Source: G041228335 sp964580905 (GTDB lineage Bacteria; Pseudomonadota; Alphaproteobacteria; Puniceispirillales; UBA1172). Taken from it: DNA of 36,906 nt. The translations under genes and the position numbers were made by a program. Location of the stretch: NCBI GenBank assembly GCA_964580905.1, contig CAZOLR010000020.1, forward strand, positions 1-36,906, written 5' to 3'. The number at the start of each line of letters is the position of its first letter. The stretch's first letter is position 1. The notes beneath the pieces were generated by a model. It was not told the origin of the DNA and ran no database searches. It saw only the letters and a list, made by a program, of their open reading frames with translations. This document shows, one piece after another, positions 1 through 7,136 of this stretch.

Positions 1-540
1 CGTCCGCGCAAACTCCTGACGGTGGTGACCAAATCCAACGCCCAGCGCCATGGCATGGTGATGTGGGATGAAATCGCCGCCGAAGTTGCCCGGGAATTCC
101 CTGATGTCACCTGGGACAAGATGCTGGTTGATGCCATGACGGTCCGCATGACGCTTCAGCCTTCCAGTCTTGATACGATTGTTGCGACCAACCTGCATGC
201 CGATATTCTTTCTGATCTCGCAGGGGCATTATCGGGCAGTATCGGCGTCGCCCCGACGGCGAATATCGACCCCGAAGGACGCTTCCCTTCCATGTTTGAA
301 CCTATCCACGGATCAGCCTTTGATATCACCGGCAAGGGGATTGCCAACCCGGTGGCAAGTTTCTGGACCGCCGCCCAGATGCTGGATCATCTGGGGGAAA
401 GTGAAGCAGCAGCAAGGTTGATGGACGCCATTGATCAGGTTTCCGCGGCAGGTATTCTCACCCCCGATGTCGGCGGCACCGCAACAACAGCAGATGTGAC
501 CAGGGCCGTTATCGAAGCCATCAGGACAGCCAATCACTGA
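1..540 (+). CDS. Tartrate/D-malate dehydrogenase family protein, 3' part only
   Basis: This is the C-terminal 179 residues of a decarboxylating NAD-dependent dehydrogenase of the isopropylmalate/isocitrate dehydrogenase superfamily; the reading frame is open to the left window edge. The family is about 350-360 residues, so roughly half is missing. The segment VATNLHADILSDLAG carries the Asp residues that bind the divalent metal, and EPIHGSAFDITGKGIANP is the NAD-binding signature. The preceding DAMTVRMTLQP stretch is typical of the tartrate dehydrogenase/D-malate dehydrogenase (TtuC/DmlA) branch rather than LeuB. The likely role is cytosolic oxidation of D-malate or tartrate to pyruvate or oxaloacetate-level products, but substrate cannot be fixed from a fragment. 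It ends just before a strong hairpin terminator and converges on the uracil permease gene. Confidence 0.85.
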   Translation, partial: RPRKLLTVVTKSNAQRHGMVMWDEIAAEVAREFPDVTWDKMLVDAMTVRMTLQPSSLDTIVATNLHADILSDLAGALSGSIGVAPTANIDPEGRFPSMFEPIHGSAFDITGKGIANPVASFWTAAQMLDHLGESEAAARLMDAIDQVSAAGILTPDVGGTATTADVTRAVIEAIRTANH

Positions 541-579
541 CAACTTGTCGCTTTTATGCCTGATGATGGCAGAAATGAA

Positions 580-618
580 AAACGGGCCCCGGGATGATCA
601 GGGCCCGTTTCTTTTTTT
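580..618. terminator. Bidirectional Rho-independent terminator
   Basis: A perfect 10-bp stem (AAACGGGCCC at 580-589, GGGCCCGTTT at 601-610) encloses an 11-nt loop and is followed on the plus strand by a run of T to 618. On the minus strand the same stem is followed by a shorter T-rich run. It lies between two convergent genes, the dehydrogenase (plus) and the permease (minus), so it probably ends both transcripts. Confidence 0.9.
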
Positions 619-623
619 GTCTT

Positions 624-1886
624 TTAGTCGTCGGACGGATTTGGCAGAACGAGGTTAAGCACAATCCCCAGCACCCCGGCAAGGCCGATGCCCGCCAGCG
701 AAAGCTCCCCACCCAGCGGCACGGAAAGACCCCCGATACCCACCACCAGAATGATGGCCATGATGGAAATGTTTCTCGGATTGTTCATATCTGTTGCGGC
801 CTTGACAATCACGGAAATGCCGACCGTGGTGATCAGCCCGAACATCAGGATCATGACTCCGCCCATAACCGGCATGGGAATGGAACTGAGCAAACCACCA
901 AGCTTACCGACAAAGGCCAGCAGAATCGCAAAAATCGCCGCCCAGGTCATGATACCAGGGTTGAAGGCCTTGGTCAGCGTCACCGCGCCCGTCACCTCGG
1001 AATAGGTCGTGTTCGGCGGGCCGCCGAGCAGGCTGGCGGCGCTGGTGGCAAGACCATCACCCATCATTGTCTTGTGAATACCCGGATTCGACAGATAGTC
1101 CTTTTTAGTCACTCCGCTTATCGCCATGATATCGCCGAAATGTTCAATTGCAGGGGCGATGGCCACCGGCACGATGAAGATAATCGCCGCCCACTGGAAT
1201 TCCGGCAGGGTAAAGGACGGAATGGCAAACCATGACGCCGCACTGACCGCACCGAAATTCACAAAGCCTGTACCAGTTGCTGAGCCGACGATCAGGCTGG
1301 CGATATAACCGGCTATGATACCCACGATAATCGGAATGATGCGCATCATCCCGCGCCCCATCACCGCCGTCAGCAAGGTGGCGATCAGGGTGATCGCGGC
1401 AATCAGAAGAGACGCAGATTTGGGAAAGATCTGGTCAGATCCGGCAACGCCTGTTGCCATGGAAACCGCCACCGGAGCAAGCGAAAGCCCGATCACCATG
1501 ATCACCGGGCCGACCACGATGGGCGGAAAGGCGCGATGCAGCCATCCCACCCCGAAAAGACGGATGGCAAAACTGATCGCCACATAGAGCAGACCGGCGC
1601 AGGCGAGCCCGCCCATGGTTGCCGGCAGACCCCATGTTTGTACGCCATAGATGATCGGCGCGATAAAGGCAAAGGACGACGCCAGAAAAACAGGCACCTG
1701 GCCGCGGGTGACAAACTGGAAGATCAGCGTGCCGAGCCCGGCGGTGAAGAGCGCGACATTCGGATCAAGCCCGGTCAGGATCGGCACAAGGACCAGCGCG
1801 CCGAAAGCGACAAACAGCATCTGCGCCCCGACCACCGCCTGTTCCGACGAAAAGGTATATTCGGTATCGTTTATAGATGAGGACAT
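624..1886 (-). CDS. uraA: NCS2-family uracil permease
   Basis: The 420-residue product is a polytopic inner-membrane nucleobase:proton symporter of the NCS2 (UraA/xanthine permease) family, near the length of E. coli UraA. The GQVPVFLASSFAF stretch is the conserved broken helix 3. The substrate-site glutamates appear in APAIEHFGD (helix 8) and in GGPPNTTYSEVTG (helix 10); the latter form is that of the uracil-type rather than the xanthine-type branch. The ATG at 1886 was chosen because AGGGGGGAG lies just upstream; an in-frame start 16 codons further out has no ribosome site. It is preceded by about 200 bases of structured leader. Uracil uptake is the likely function; a related pyrimidine cannot be excluded. 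Confidence 0.85.
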   Translation of the reverse strand: MSSSINDTEYTFSSEQAVVGAQMLFVAFGALVLVPILTGLDPNVALFTAGLGTLIFQFVTRGQVPVFLASSFAFIAPIIYGVQTWGLPATMGGLACAGLLYVAISFAIRLFGVGWLHRAFPPIVVGPVIMVIGLSLAPVAVSMATGVAGSDQIFPKSASLLIAAITLIATLLTAVMGRGMMRIIPIIVGIIAGYIASLIVGSATGTGFVNFGAVSAASWFAIPSFTLPEFQWAAIIFIVPVAIAPAIEHFGDIMAISGVTKKDYLSNPGIHKTMMGDGLATSAASLLGGPPNTTYSEVTGAVTLTKAFNPGIMTWAAIFAILLAFVGKLGGLLSSIPMPVMGGVMILMFGLITTVGISVIVKAATDMNNPRNISIMAIILVVGIGGLSVPLGGELSLAGIGLAGVLGIVLNLVLPNPSDD

Positions 1887-1913
1887 ATTCTCCCCCCTGA
1901 TGAAGGATCGCAA

Positions 1914-1966
1914 ACCCCTTGGGGTCACAATCAATTATGTTCACCCCTTCCTTCTTGACGGGAAGG
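1914..1966 (-). promoter_or_regulatory. uraA: Leader hairpins close to the uraA ribosome site
   Basis: Two short inverted repeats lie in the permease leader. One is a 6-bp stem with a 9-nt loop (1946-1951 with 1961-1966). The other is a compact palindrome, ACCCCTTGGGGT, at 1914-1925. The ribosome-binding purine run is at about 1888-1897, and the pyrimidine-rich arm of the first stem could alternatively pair with it. This suggests translational or attenuation control, but pairing was assessed by eye only. Confidence 0.35.
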
Positions 1967-1983
1967 ATCTGAACCCATGAAAC

Positions 1984-2037
1984 GTGACGGTTTATATCCG
2001 GGCAGGACCAGAAACGGCCCCGCCGGATTACCGTCAC
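1984..2037 (-). promoter_or_regulatory. Large three-tier hairpin upstream of uraA (possible structured RNA)
   Basis: An 8-bp perfect outer stem (1984-1991 with 2030-2037) encloses a 6-bp perfect middle stem (1996-2001 with 2023-2028) and a 6-pair inner stem (2004-2009 with 2016-2021). In the minus-strand RNA two inner pairs are G-U wobbles; in the plus-strand RNA the same positions would be A-C mismatches. The structure is therefore better formed in the direction of uraA. It lies about 100 bases upstream of the permease start. No T-run follows, so it is not a standard terminator. It could be a riboregulator, a Rho-independent remnant of the upstream gene, or a dispersed palindromic repeat. 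Confidence 0.5.
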
Positions 2038-2096
2038 CCCGGGTAAGAATAACAGAATATAGTGTTTACACAAAGAGAAGACACAATTTGTGGTAG

Positions 2097-2196
2097 NNNN
2101 NNNNNNNNNNNNNNNNNNNNNNNNNNNNNNNNNNNNNNNNNNNNNNNNNNNNNNNNNNNNNNNNNNNNNNNNNNNNNNNNNNNNNNNNNNNNNNNN
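2097..2196. other. Assembly gap (100 N)
   Basis: Exactly 100 undetermined bases, the usual placeholder for a scaffold gap of unknown size. It removes the 3' end of the small exported-protein gene on the minus strand, and possibly a promoter for uraA. Confidence 0.98.
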
Positions 2197-2391
2197 CCCG
2201 ACAAAGAACGCTCTTTCCCCCCGTATTCTTATGCGTATTTTTTCAGGATACCAGCTTGCCGCGGCGCCAAAATCCACGAAACCGGAACTGTCAATGGATA
2301 TCCTTTTGCAAAGTATTGTCTCGACAGCATAGGACGGAGTTGAAAACATGAATACAGCCGCACCAGCGATCATCAATCGAAGCATAATCAT
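2197..2391 (-). CDS. Small exported protein of unknown function, 3' end lost in gap
   Basis: 65 codons are visible before the gap. The N-terminus MIMLRLMIAGAAVFMFSTPSYA is a clear Sec signal peptide with a likely cleavage after SYA, so the mature protein would be periplasmic or secreted. The mature part seen begins VETILCKRISID, has a single Cys and a basic patch (KIRIRIRGER), and shows no family that I recognise. The start at 2391 is supported by AGGTCAG about 8 bases upstream; the ATG at 2385 is an alternative. Apparent continuation beyond the gap into 1765-2096 is an artefact, because the frame across an unsized gap is meaningless and that stretch holds the uraA leader. Confidence 0.6.
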
Positions 2392-2548
2392 TTCTGACCT
2401 GCCTTTCAGCATTAAGATGTAGGGAAAGCAATCAGGCTAAACTGAATACACGCTATACTTTAAATTTATTATTTTTTGGACGCAAGCATTTTAGGGATTT
2501 ATTTCATTCACCGCCCGGTACAACAAGGTGACCAGATACGGGTTGCCG

Positions 2549-3679
2549 TCATTCCCCCGTTGAGATACCGGCCGCTGAGATCCGGGCCGTCGCAAGGCTG
2601 TGTTTCAGCAAATAGCCGGTTTTCGGGGTGAAACCGCAGCCGGGCCGTGACGGCACCGTGATCTGCCCTCTGTCGGAAAGCACGATCTCAGGGGCGGAAA
2701 AATCCTCTTCGAAAAATCTGCTGCTCGGGAAAATATCACAAGGGTAGCCGACATTATCCTTTGTGGCCAATGCCATGGAAGGCCCCTGCCCGACAGCGGA
2801 TTCCAGCATGCCGCCGACCCAGACCGGGACATCATGCTCTTTACACAGATCATGGATCGCCAGCGCGTTGGTAAGCCCACCGACCCGGCTTGTCTTGATA
2901 TTGATCCACCTGCAGGCCCCGGTTTTTATCGCTTTTTCAGCACGGCTCAGTGAGGTGATGCTTTCATCAAGACAGATCGGCGTCTGCAGCTCTTTTTGCA
3001 GATGGGCATGGTCAATGAGATCATCATAAGCCAGTGGCTGTTCGATCATTTTGAGGTCCAGCCGGTCAAGTTTCCGGAACATGTCCATATCATCCAGCGT
3101 GAACCCGCTGTTGCAGTCAATATGCATGACCAGATCGGGGTAGGTCTTGCGAACAGCTTCGATCATCTCAACACTGCACCGCCGGTTGAATTTCAGCTTT
3201 ACCCTTGGAAATCCCTCATCAATGGCTTCCCCCACGCGACCGATCAGCGCGGATGTGCTGTCCAGAACCGGGATATCTGCCCCGACCGAAATTGTCTGAT
3301 CTGTTCCGCCTATGATCGAGTAGAGAGGTTTGCCCCGGCTCAGCGCATACGCATCCCACCAGGCGGAATCGAAGGCAGAGCGCGTGAATTCATGACCTTT
3401 GAAGTTCTGAAACATCGCCTGCAGCTGTTCAGGCGATGAAATCTCCCGGCCGATGATTTGTGGTGCCAGAACATCACGGGCGACCCCGAAGGCACCTTTT
3501 GTATATTCGGTATTATAAAGTGGTAGCGGCGCCGGTGCGCACTCACCCCAGCCTTCCGCGTCATCAAATTTCAGATTGACGAACAGACTTTCAATACTGT
3601 CCTGTGAGCCGTAAGCCGTAACCCAAGGCTCAAGCAACGGCATGCTGACATGGTAAAGATGGACTTCTCTTAATTTCAT
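2549..3679 (-). CDS. Enolase-superfamily enzyme, OSBS/N-succinylamino acid racemase-like
   Basis: The 376-residue product belongs to the muconate-lactonizing subgroup of the enolase superfamily (N-terminal capping domain, then a TIM barrel). Visible catalytic elements are the KLK pair in RVKLKFNRR, the metal ligands Asp (HIDCNSG), Glu (MIEQPL) and Asp (CLDES), and the opposing Lys in NIKTSRVGG. The late segment WVGGMLESAVGQG matches the form seen in o-succinylbenzoate synthases and N-succinylamino acid racemases. No menaquinone genes lie nearby, so a racemase, epimerase or other acid-sugar or amino-acid role is more likely than OSBS, but this is inference. The start at 3679 has AGGTGTG upstream; an in-frame start 9 codons earlier lacks a site. 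Nothing downstream is cotranscribed with it in the visible sequence up to 2391. Confidence 0.8.
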   Translation of the reverse strand: MKLREVHLYHVSMPLLEPWVTAYGSQDSIESLFVNLKFDDAEGWGECAPAPLPLYNTEYTKGAFGVARDVLAPQIIGREISSPEQLQAMFQNFKGHEFTRSAFDSAWWDAYALSRGKPLYSIIGGTDQTISVGADIPVLDSTSALIGRVGEAIDEGFPRVKLKFNRRCSVEMIEAVRKTYPDLVMHIDCNSGFTLDDMDMFRKLDRLDLKMIEQPLAYDDLIDHAHLQKELQTPICLDESITSLSRAEKAIKTGACRWINIKTSRVGGLTNALAIHDLCKEHDVPVWVGGMLESAVGQGPSMALATKDNVGYPCDIFPSSRFFEEDFSAPEIVLSDRGQITVPSRPGCGFTPKTGYLLKHSLATARISAAGISTGE

Positions 3680-3713
3680 CCGGATCACACCTGAAGAAGA
3701 CGGCACACGTACT

Positions 3714-3727
3714 TATCTTTTAAGATA
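3714..3727. promoter_or_regulatory. Palindrome upstream of the enolase-family gene
   Basis: TATCTTTTAAGATA is a perfect 6-bp inverted repeat around a TT centre, 35 bases upstream of the start codon at 3679. It is flanked by a second pair, ACTTAT (3711-3716) and ATAAGT (3730-3735). The position would fit a regulator operator near the promoter of the enolase-family gene. Confidence 0.35.
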
Positions 3728-3865
3728 GCATAAGTCCTATGACTTTAACCATGGGATGTTCCAGACAAACTATGTTCCGCTCAGGTGCAGCACATACATT
3801 GAGGGATGCGCGCCACCCACAGCAAAGGGGGATGCACGTTTATTCCTGATTACATGTCCGGGAAA

Positions 3866-3942
3866 TGGCGCGCTCGGGAAGATTCGAACTCCCGACCCCC
3901 AGATTCGTAGTCTGGTGCTCTATCCAGCTGAGCTACGAGCGC
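3866..3942 (-). tRNA. tRNA-Arg (anticodon ACG)
   Basis: A complete cloverleaf of 77 bases on the minus strand. The acceptor stem is GCGCTCG paired with CGAGCGC, the D arm is GCTC/GAGC, the anticodon arm is CCAGA-CTACGAA-TCTGG with anticodon ACG, and the T arm contains TTCGAAT. The 3' CCA is encoded. The A at position 34 is expected to be edited to inosine by TadA, so this tRNA would read CGU, CGC and CGA. Confidence 0.97.
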
Positions 3943-4133
3943 GTGCAGATCGTATTAGAGTCTTTTCCGTCAAAACGCAAGCCCCCACATGGGCAAAAGA
4001 CCTGCCTTGAGCACTTAAAGCCCGCGCACCTGCCCGCATTCGCCGGAAGATGAGTTCTCAACATGCTCCCGTGACAGGCGGGAAAGAATTCGATAAAGTG
4101 CCGGGCAACAGAGTTTACGCTGGAGTTGACGCC

Positions 4134-4625
4134 ATGAGCCAGAGAGACATTCAAAAATCCTTCCCCGTATCCTGGGAGGAGCTGCACAGGACATCCAAAG
4201 CCCTGGCCTGGCGCCTGCTTGATCTTGGCCCTTTTGAAGGCATCATCGCCGTCACGCGGGGCGGGCTTGTGCCGGCGGCTATCGTCGCGCGTGAGCTCGA
4301 GCTGCGGATGATTGAGACCGCCTGCATCGCCTCCTATGACGGCAACAGGCAGGGATCGCTCAACATTCTCAAATCAGCCCCTGAAGCGGGTGATGGCGCG
4401 GGCTGGCTGATTGTCGATGATCTTGTGGATACCGGCGAGACAGCAAAAACGCTCCGCAACATGCTGCCCAAAGCTCATTTCGCCACCGCTTACGCCAAAC
4501 CGGCCGGCCGGCCACTGGTGGATACATTCGTTACCGAAGTCAGCCAGGACACCTGGATCTTCTTTCCCTGGGACATGGAACCCCAGCCGATCACCCCGAT
4601 TGTCGGCCAGCACCCCAAAAAGTAA
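4134..4625 (+). CDS. gpt: Xanthine phosphoribosyltransferase
   Basis: The 163-residue product is a type I phosphoribosyltransferase that makes XMP or GMP from xanthine or guanine and PRPP in purine salvage. The PRPP-binding loop is plain in LIVDDLVDTGET, and the N-terminal VTRGGLVPAAIVARELELR segment matches Gpt-type enzymes. Family length is about 150-170 residues. The ATG at 4134 was chosen because GGAG lies 8 bases upstream and the homologous N-terminus (SFPVSWEELHR) begins there; an upstream start at 4050 would add 28 unrelated residues. The gene stands alone between tRNA-Arg and a convergent histidine kinase gene; no terminator hairpin is obvious at 4626-4680. Confidence 0.93.
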   Translation: MSQRDIQKSFPVSWEELHRTSKALAWRLLDLGPFEGIIAVTRGGLVPAAIVARELELRMIETACIASYDGNRQGSLNILKSAPEAGDGAGWLIVDDLVDTGETAKTLRNMLPKAHFATAYAKPAGRPLVDTFVTEVSQDTWIFFPWDMEPQPITPIVGQHPKK

Positions 4626-4680
4626 GACCAGGAATCGGCGCCCCTTCCATCCGGCCTTTCACACAGATTGGGCTGGCTAT

Positions 4681-6066
4681 TCAGGATGACTGATCTTCGA
4701 GCACCGTGGCCGGTAAAAGAAGGCGGAAGACACTGCCCTCAAGCCCCGTGCTGTTGAGCCTCAGATCTCCGCCATGGTTGAGCGCAATTTCCCGGGCAAT
4801 CGAAAGCCCGAGCCCGGCACCGCCAGATGTCCCCGAATGAAAGGGCGTGAAAAGCTTCTGCCTTATTTTAGCGGAAATACCGGGCCCGTTATCGGTAATG
4901 TCAAGCACAACATGTTTGCCTGTCTGCCATGAGTTGACAGAGATTCTGTCGGCGCCGGCATCCGCTGCATTGACAACAAGATTTTTGAGCAGACGGTAGA
5001 ACTGATGCTCATCCAGACACATCTTTGAAGGGCCGTTATATTCAACGGCAATCCCGCTGCTCCCGCTGACTTCTTCCATTACACTGTCCATCGTCACCAT
5101 CGACGGCTCGAAACTACCCTGCGGTTTCACAAACTCCATGGTCCGGTTGCAGAACATCACCGCCCGCTCAATCGAAGCTATCATCAGCGGGGCAATCTCC
5201 CTGACCTGCTCATCCTTGGAATTCGTGAGGTTATCGGAAAGCAGCATGAAGGATGACAAGGCGTTGCGCATGTCATGATTGATCTTGCCGATCTCGCGTC
5301 CGACCGCGGCCAGTTTCTCGCGCTGGATCATTTCTCTTTCGACTTCATGCTGCAGTTTGCTCAGGGCAAGACGGGCTTCGGCTATGATGGAGCCGTCATC
5401 GGCAAGGCTTTTCTTTTCCCTGGGTGTGAGGAGATTGGCGGAAACGCCCCTCATATCACCAATGAGCCGGTTGAGCGGCAGGATCACCTGCCTTTTGACC
5501 ACAAGAACGAAAGGCAGGCTGACGAAAAGGGCAGTAAAAATGAGAATACCCAAACTTCCCATGAAATAGTAATTCATGCTTTCCGTCATCAGTTTCGCCG
5601 GAAAAATGGCAACGATTTCCTCAATATGGCTTTCCCGGTCATGAAGATAATCATGGCTGAGATCAGCGGCATGTATCCGGAAATAGGAAAAATTTTCCCC
5701 AAGCCCCAGCATGGCCCTGGTCGCCATTGAAATTTGAACAAGCCATCCGTTATCCCATTGATCAGGTTCCATCGCCCGGGCTCTGGCCACAAGCTCCGGA
5801 TTTCCTGCCCAGCCCTTCACCTGGCCGTCCACCACGGGCGCAAACCCGAACCCTTCGGGCGCTTTTTGGGCGTGATCTTTCGAAGAGTGGCTTTCCTGAT
5901 TGTGTTCCGCCAGATAGAACAGCTCTTCGATATGTGTTTCCATGATCTGGCTGTGATACGGCCCTGAAAGAAGAACAACGACAAAGCCGCCTGTCAGGAA
6001 AACAAGGCTGAAAACCACCGTCATCAGCCGCAATGCCAGCAGATTTACACCTGTTATTTGCATCAT
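4681..6066 (-). CDS. Membrane sensor histidine kinase, orphan
   Basis: About 461 residues. A first membrane helix lies near residues 7-33, followed by an extracytoplasmic region of about 130 residues with a His-rich stretch (HNQESHSSKDH), and a second helix near 170-190. A short HAMP-like linker and coiled coil lead to the phospho-acceptor H-box (GKINHDMRNALSS). The ATPase part has an N-box (KNLVVNAADAG), G1 (DNGPGIS) and G2 (GAGLGLSIA), so both catalytic modules look intact. There is no response regulator in the visible neighbourhood. The start is ambiguous: ATGs at 6066 and 6063 and a TTG at 6075 are in frame, and none has a strong ribosome site. The ligand is unknown. Confidence 0.85.
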   Translation of the reverse strand: MMQITGVNLLALRLMTVVFSLVFLTGGFVVVLLSGPYHSQIMETHIEELFYLAEHNQESHSSKDHAQKAPEGFGFAPVVDGQVKGWAGNPELVARARAMEPDQWDNGWLVQISMATRAMLGLGENFSYFRIHAADLSHDYLHDRESHIEEIVAIFPAKLMTESMNYYFMGSLGILIFTALFVSLPFVLVVKRQVILPLNRLIGDMRGVSANLLTPREKKSLADDGSIIAEARLALSKLQHEVEREMIQREKLAAVGREIGKINHDMRNALSSFMLLSDNLTNSKDEQVREIAPLMIASIERAVMFCNRTMEFVKPQGSFEPSMVTMDSVMEEVSGSSGIAVEYNGPSKMCLDEHQFYRLLKNLVVNAADAGADRISVNSWQTGKHVVLDITDNGPGISAKIRQKLFTPFHSGTSGGAGLGLSIAREIALNHGGDLRLNSTGLEGSVFRLLLPATVLEDQSS

Positions 6067-6218
6067 TATGGTCAAACCCGGAACATATTGAACTGATACT
6101 TTAGTATAATATAAAGGTTAAAAAATATTTAACAGGCGGGAAATTATTTTCCCATGGGTATTACCCTGTCCTTGGTCACGCCTTGGCGGAATAAAGATGG
6201 ATCAGGAAGTCTTAGAGA

Positions 6219-6247
6219 TTGACTAGTGCTTAAGTCTTTATTATACA
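6219..6247 (+). promoter_or_regulatory. rpmH: Sigma-70-type promoter of the rpmH operon
   Basis: TTGACT at 6219-6224 is separated by exactly 17 bases from TATACA at 6242-6247. The predicted transcript start near 6254 gives a leader of about 40 bases before rpmH. This is the best consensus match in the window and fits a strongly expressed ribosomal protein operon. Confidence 0.75.
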
Positions 6248-6292
6248 GGCCGCTTATTCCTTCATTCGTGACCGAAATCAGGAGTTGCTGTC

Positions 6293-6427
6293 ATGAAACG
6301 GACATTCCAGCCCAGCAATCTGGTGCGCAAGCGCCGTCACGGCTTCCGCGCCCGCATGGCCACAGTAGGCGGCCGCCGCGTTCTTCAGGCCCGCCGGGCC
6401 AAGGGTCGCAAGCGTCTTTGCGCCTGA
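6293..6427 (+). CDS. rpmH: Large ribosomal subunit protein bL34
   Basis: This short 44-residue gene encodes bL34, a basic protein of the large subunit. It starts MKRTFQPSNLVRKRRHGFR, the classical bL34 N-terminus, continues through RMATVGGRRVL, and ends with a lysine/arginine-rich tail. The final residues are KRLCA, where RLSA is more usual. AGGAG lies about 9 bases upstream of the ATG. It is the first gene of an operon in which rnpA follows after 12 bases. Confidence 0.97.
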   Translation: MKRTFQPSNLVRKRRHGFRARMATVGGRRVLQARRAKGRKRLCA

Positions 6428-6439
6428 GGGCTTCCGGTC

Positions 6440-6784
6440 ATGCCGGAAGTCAGCATCATTACATCCCGACGTGACTTTGTCTCCGCCGCCAGGTCCGGAG
6501 ACAAATTTGTTTCTGCATCTCTGGTTATGCAGGTTCGCTCAAGGCCGGATACGTCAGGGCCGAGAGTGGGGTTTACCGCAACCCGAAAGATCGGCGGGGC
6601 GGTTCAGCGCAACAGGGCAAAACGCCGGATGCGTGCCCTTGCCCGGGACGTTCTGATCCCGGATGCGCAATCTTCGTGTGATTATGTTCTCATAGCGCGG
6701 CACAATACCGGGAAAATTTCCTGGCAGCAGCTGGTATCAGACTGCCGGAGCCTTTTGTCACGTCACAGGAAGAAAGCAAACTGA
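6440..6784 (+). CDS. rnpA: Ribonuclease P protein component
   Basis: The 114-residue basic protein is the protein subunit of RNase P, which with the RnpB RNA trims the 5' leader from pre-tRNAs. The signature RNR motif region is at residues 57-67 (QRNRAKRRMRAL), preceded by the FTATRKIGGAV strand. Length is normal. The ATG at 6440 is preceded by GAGGG, which overlaps the rpmH stop codon. Its TGA overlaps the yidD ATG by one base (6784), implying translational coupling. Confidence 0.96.
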   Translation: MPEVSIITSRRDFVSAARSGDKFVSASLVMQVRSRPDTSGPRVGFTATRKIGGAVQRNRAKRRMRALARDVLIPDAQSSCDYVLIARHNTGKISWQQLVSDCRSLLSRHRKKAN

Positions 6785-7098
6785 TGGCCCCCGGAAACCT
6801 TATAACCGGCAGTAAAGATCTGTTTCAGAAGGGTGTGCTCGAGGTCATTCTTCTTCCCATTCGTATATATCGGTGGTGTGTTTCGCCGCTGATCGGGGGA
6901 ACCTGCCGGTATGAGCCGTCCTGTTCGCGCTACGCCATTGACGCAATTCAATTGCATGGCGCACGTAAAGGTGTTTATTTAACAGCCAGGCGTCTGGCCC
7001 GCTGCCATCCTTTTGGTGGTTCGGGATACGATCCGGTGCCGGGTTTTGTTTCAGGGGCCTCGGAAGATGCCCGTGATAGATGCGAAAACAATGAGTAG
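6784..7098 (+). CDS. yidD: Membrane-protein insertion efficiency factor YidD
   Basis: The 104-residue YidD protein is a small membrane-associated factor that assists YidC-dependent insertion. It has the family core: an amphipathic N-terminus (PIRIYRWCVSPLIG), CRYEPSCSRYAIDAI with Cys41 and Cys47, and RRLARCHPFGGSGYDPVP with Cys74. It sits between rnpA and yidC, the family's standard position. The start overlaps the rnpA stop codon by one base. Confidence 0.95.
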   Translation: MAPGNLITGSKDLFQKGVLEVILLPIRIYRWCVSPLIGGTCRYEPSCSRYAIDAIQLHGARKGVYLTARRLARCHPFGGSGYDPVPGFVSGASEDARDRCENNE

Positions 7099-7136
7099 GG
7101 TTATCGCCGCCGCTCAAATCTGAGGAGTGATTTTCG

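Noticed and set aside
594..1235. A long plus-strand frame opposite the uracil permease
   Set aside because: It is antisense to a clearly recognised membrane transporter, has the His/Asp/Arg-rich composition usual for antisense frames, and has no convincing start.
1765..2412. A single 215-codon minus-strand frame crossing the first gap
   Set aside because: The frame across a gap of unknown size has no meaning, and the part after the gap overlaps the uraA leader and the uraA coding region in another frame. Only the exported-protein start (2197-2391) is kept.
6067..6292. A replication origin near rpmH/rnpA
   Set aside because: In many bacteria this cluster adjoins dnaA and oriC. Here there is no dnaA, no DnaA-box cluster, and alphaproteobacterial origins usually lie elsewhere (for example near hemE). 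The AT-rich stretch is better explained by divergent promoters.
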